This document shows positions 7,101-7,476 of a stretch of 7,476 bases of DNA, piece by piece. Every line of letters starts with the position of its first letter. Position 1 is the stretch's first letter. Origin of the DNA: Melioribacteraceae bacterium. GTDB lineage: Bacteria > Bacteroidota > Ignavibacteria > Ignavibacteriales > Melioribacteraceae. Position numbers and translations under genes: made by a program. The notes beneath the pieces were generated by a model. It ran no database searches. It was not told the origin of the DNA and worked only from the letters and a program-made list of their open reading frames with translations. The stretch is taken from contig JALSNL010000413.1 of NCBI GenBank assembly GCA_026987055.1, positions 1 through 7,476 on the forward strand, in the 5' to 3' direction.

Positions 7101-7305
7101 AGCGTTGCATACAACGTCTCAACATGTACAATTAAAGGTTTATAACATACTTGGTAAAGAAATTGCTACACTTGTAAATGAAGTAAAACAACCTGGGAAT
7201 TATAAAGTTAATTTTGATGCTTCAAATCTAACTAGTGGAATATATATATATCAGTTAACTTCAGGGGGGAACACACAAATAAGAAAAATGGTACTTCTTA
7301 AATAG
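4147..7305 (+). CDS. Secreted M4 (thermolysin-like) metalloprotease with beta-propeller and T9SS sorting domain
   Basis: This 1052-residue protein is exported and cleaves proteins with a zinc-dependent catalytic domain. The signal peptide is 1-22 (cleavage after P-I-S-A). A lysine-rich stretch precedes an FTP propeptide (about 125-205) and a PepSY segment (about 215-298, ending DWYYFIDAKTGKILQSYN). The catalytic domain spans about 304-630. Its motifs are N430-A-Y-W, H459-E460-M-T-H463, Y474, the third zinc ligand E483 in N-E-S-L-A-D487, L-G-E-D-V, and the transition-state histidine H554 in D-N-G-G-V-H-I-N-S-G. H463 to E483 is 20 residues, as in thermolysin, and no catalytic residue is missing. 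Residues about 647-950 carry repeated TolB/PD40-like strands (VSDDGELILF, LSPDGNKLAA, YSPNDKRIVF), suggesting a beta-propeller for substrate or surface binding. Residues 966-1052 are a type A T9SS sorting domain, implying outer-membrane translocation. It is probably co-transcribed with the emfourin-like lipoprotein gene. Confidence 0.96.
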   Translation: MKIKNILSILLTIIIFSYPISAQNRIDKTQIKGWGKKLHIAKSSKRIITKKQLVNASKKINTLIDNNGLRKKTTSSNSFLEMLINKNKPYLLYGNKKYSKLKINWSQKRKTPTYISNFSKNLQLAKTKNISAEENAISFIEENKKLFLLENPKKELIVKEVLKDKLGKTHVKFNQQYKNIPLWGSEIVVHSDLAGNIYSINSQYSRTPINLSFNKQLSKEKAIAITKNNLVKLTTLTKLNKKIKSMLNYTGPKAKKYIWTDEDNNSHLVWHVEIRPNLRDDWYYFIDAKTGKILQSYNATNFDGPLTASATDLNGITRNINVYSSNGTDYMIDASRDMWQTGQTNILDDPKGAVLTIDAHNKDLTNDTKLFHVTTTTANWNDPVSVSAHYNAGVVYEYYKNIHGRNAIDNKGSTILSVIHVTDNGEAMDNAYWNGAFMIYGDGNQAFKPLAGALDVSGHEMTHGVIQHTVALEYKYQSGALNESLADVFGAMVDKEDWLLGEDVTKTSYIATGALRNMLDPHNGGTSLNDVGWQPANMNEFLDLTINQDNGGVHINSGIPNRACALIGEAIGKDKTEKIYYRVLDARYLNSQSQFIDMRLALIRSATDLYGENSTEVNAIKQAFDTVGILDGSGTKPPDDIPAVEGDEWIAAINAEENDNSLFLIRPVINNDNDLKQLTPTQVFTETGNPITVSDDGELILFIDNHNHIRAIRSNGTQETVITTDSVWKSIALSPDGNKLAATTYWEDGLIYIFDLVNSNNSKSVKLYTPTTQDGIKDSVVKYADALDWDLSSKFLVYDSFNKIPQASGSDIEFWNVNILDTENEKIYSIFPPQGEGISLGNPSFGQTNDNYLVIEKIDFNNAVDTIFAVDLFSGDVGFIEANGSSIGFPRYSPNDKRIVFQRLDGNNKANLRQIELADNKISSSNSSYSYVSGGQLPTWFAIGTRPVSVENSRDKITNNFLLYQNYPNPFNPTTTIKYTIPYVKALHTTSQHVQLKVYNILGKEIATLVNEVKQPGNYKVNFDASNLTSGIYIYQLTSGGNTQIRKMVLLK
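7096..7123. repeat. Palindromic element inside the T9SS sorting domain of the protease gene
   Basis: The core CGTTG (7103-7107), CATA, CAACG (7112-7116) is a perfect 5-bp inverted repeat within GCGTTGCATACAACGTCTC (7102-7120). It encodes V-K-A-L-H-T-T-S-Q-H (residues 984-993), sitting between the two conserved halves of the sorting domain (N-Y-P-N-P-F to T-I-P, and L-K-V-Y-N-I-L-G). The sequence resembles a dispersed palindromic repeat with half-site GAGACGTTGCAT that I recall from Bacteroidetes and cyanobacterial genomes; this link is from memory. The outer parts have diverged (GAG to AAA, CTA to CAA), as expected for an old copy. Confidence 0.5.
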
Positions 7306-7445
7306 TATCAAATGACTATAACTAATAAAACATAAGAAATAATAAGTTACAAGATTTAATAAAAATCATCTAAATTCTATCTTCTATAAATTTAACTTGT
7401 AGTTTCACGTTTTGTTGAAAACAAATTTACATATTGTTGCAAAAG
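7306..7445. other. AT-rich region downstream of the protease gene
   Basis: I see no gene and no GC-rich terminator hairpin immediately after the protease stop codon. Short complementary words exist (TACAAG and CTTGTA, roughly 7347-7400), but they are not convincing. The minus strand is open from the right edge to a TGA at 7405-7407, too little to call a gene. Confidence 0.4.
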
Positions 7446-7469
7446 GCCGTAAAACATCTTTTAACCGGC
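7446..7469. repeat. GC-richer hairpin near the right edge
   Basis: GCCGTAAAA (7446-7454) pairs with TTTTA (7459-7463) and, after a two-base bulge (AC), with CGGC (7466-7469), around the loop CATC. Read on the minus strand it is followed by CTTTTG, so it could be a weak terminator for a minus-strand gene beyond the window, or the edge of a repeat. The window ends seven bases later, so I cannot decide. Confidence 0.4.
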
Positions 7470-7476
7470 AGCTTAG

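Noticed and set aside
7405..7476. Minus-strand frame open to the right edge
   Set aside because: Only 23 codons are visible and there is no recognisable motif; it may be chance or the end of a gene outside the window.
7446..7476. Integron attC site
   Set aside because: The boxes TTTTAAC and GTTAAAA do not fit the RYYYAAC/GTTRRRY consensus, and no cassette or integrase is present.
1..7476. CRISPR array, tRNA or rRNA gene, insertion sequence
   Set aside because: No regularly spaced repeats, no cloverleaf, no transposase frame and no terminal inverted repeats of insertion-sequence type were found.

Overview
The window is AT-rich, and its clearest taxonomic signal is the C-terminus of the large protease: NYPNPFNPTTTIKY, followed by YNILGKEIATLVNE and a final segment ending in IRKMVLLK. 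This is the Por/type IX secretion (T9SS) sorting domain in the form typical of Ignavibacteria (Ignavibacteriota, the Bacteroidetes/Chlorobi group). Weak or absent Shine-Dalgarno sequences at most genes fit that group. The placement is inferred from protein style, not from a marker gene.

Layout. Bases 1-73 hold the C-terminal tail of an unidentified, probably membrane, protein. A 421-base AT-rich stretch without a convincing gene follows. Then come a small two-helix membrane protein with a four-cysteine tail (495-803, +) and, convergent with it, a DUF456 membrane protein (820-1317, -). A short divergent region separates DUF456 from a BON+LysM protein related to the potassium-binding protein Kbp (1441-1827, +). 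That gene has a good Shine-Dalgarno sequence and is followed by a clear hairpin terminator. A thioredoxin-fold protein with a C-N-V-C active site (1905-2234) and an AI-2E/PerM-family membrane protein (2319-3440) follow on the same strand. None of these genes forms an obvious pathway with another.

The most interesting part is 3484-7305. A nested inverted repeat precedes a two-gene unit made of a 172-residue predicted lipoprotein (3598-4116) and, 30 bases later, a 1052-residue secreted M4 (thermolysin-like) metalloprotease (4147-7305). The protease has every expected module: signal peptide, FTP and PepSY propeptide, HEMTH catalytic domain, a TolB/PD40-like beta-propeller and a T9SS tail. The lipoprotein has a GGGF-G strand followed by a helix and two late strands, resembling emfourin, the protein inhibitor of M4 proteases encoded beside protealysin. 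I infer a membrane-anchored inhibitor and its protease: the lipoprotein would hold prematurely active protease in check in the periplasm before T9SS export. The sorting domain also carries a ten-residue segment encoded by a palindromic sequence that looks like a decayed repeat element inserted in frame.

The last 171 bases (7306-7476) contain no supported gene, but hold a GC-richer hairpin near the edge.
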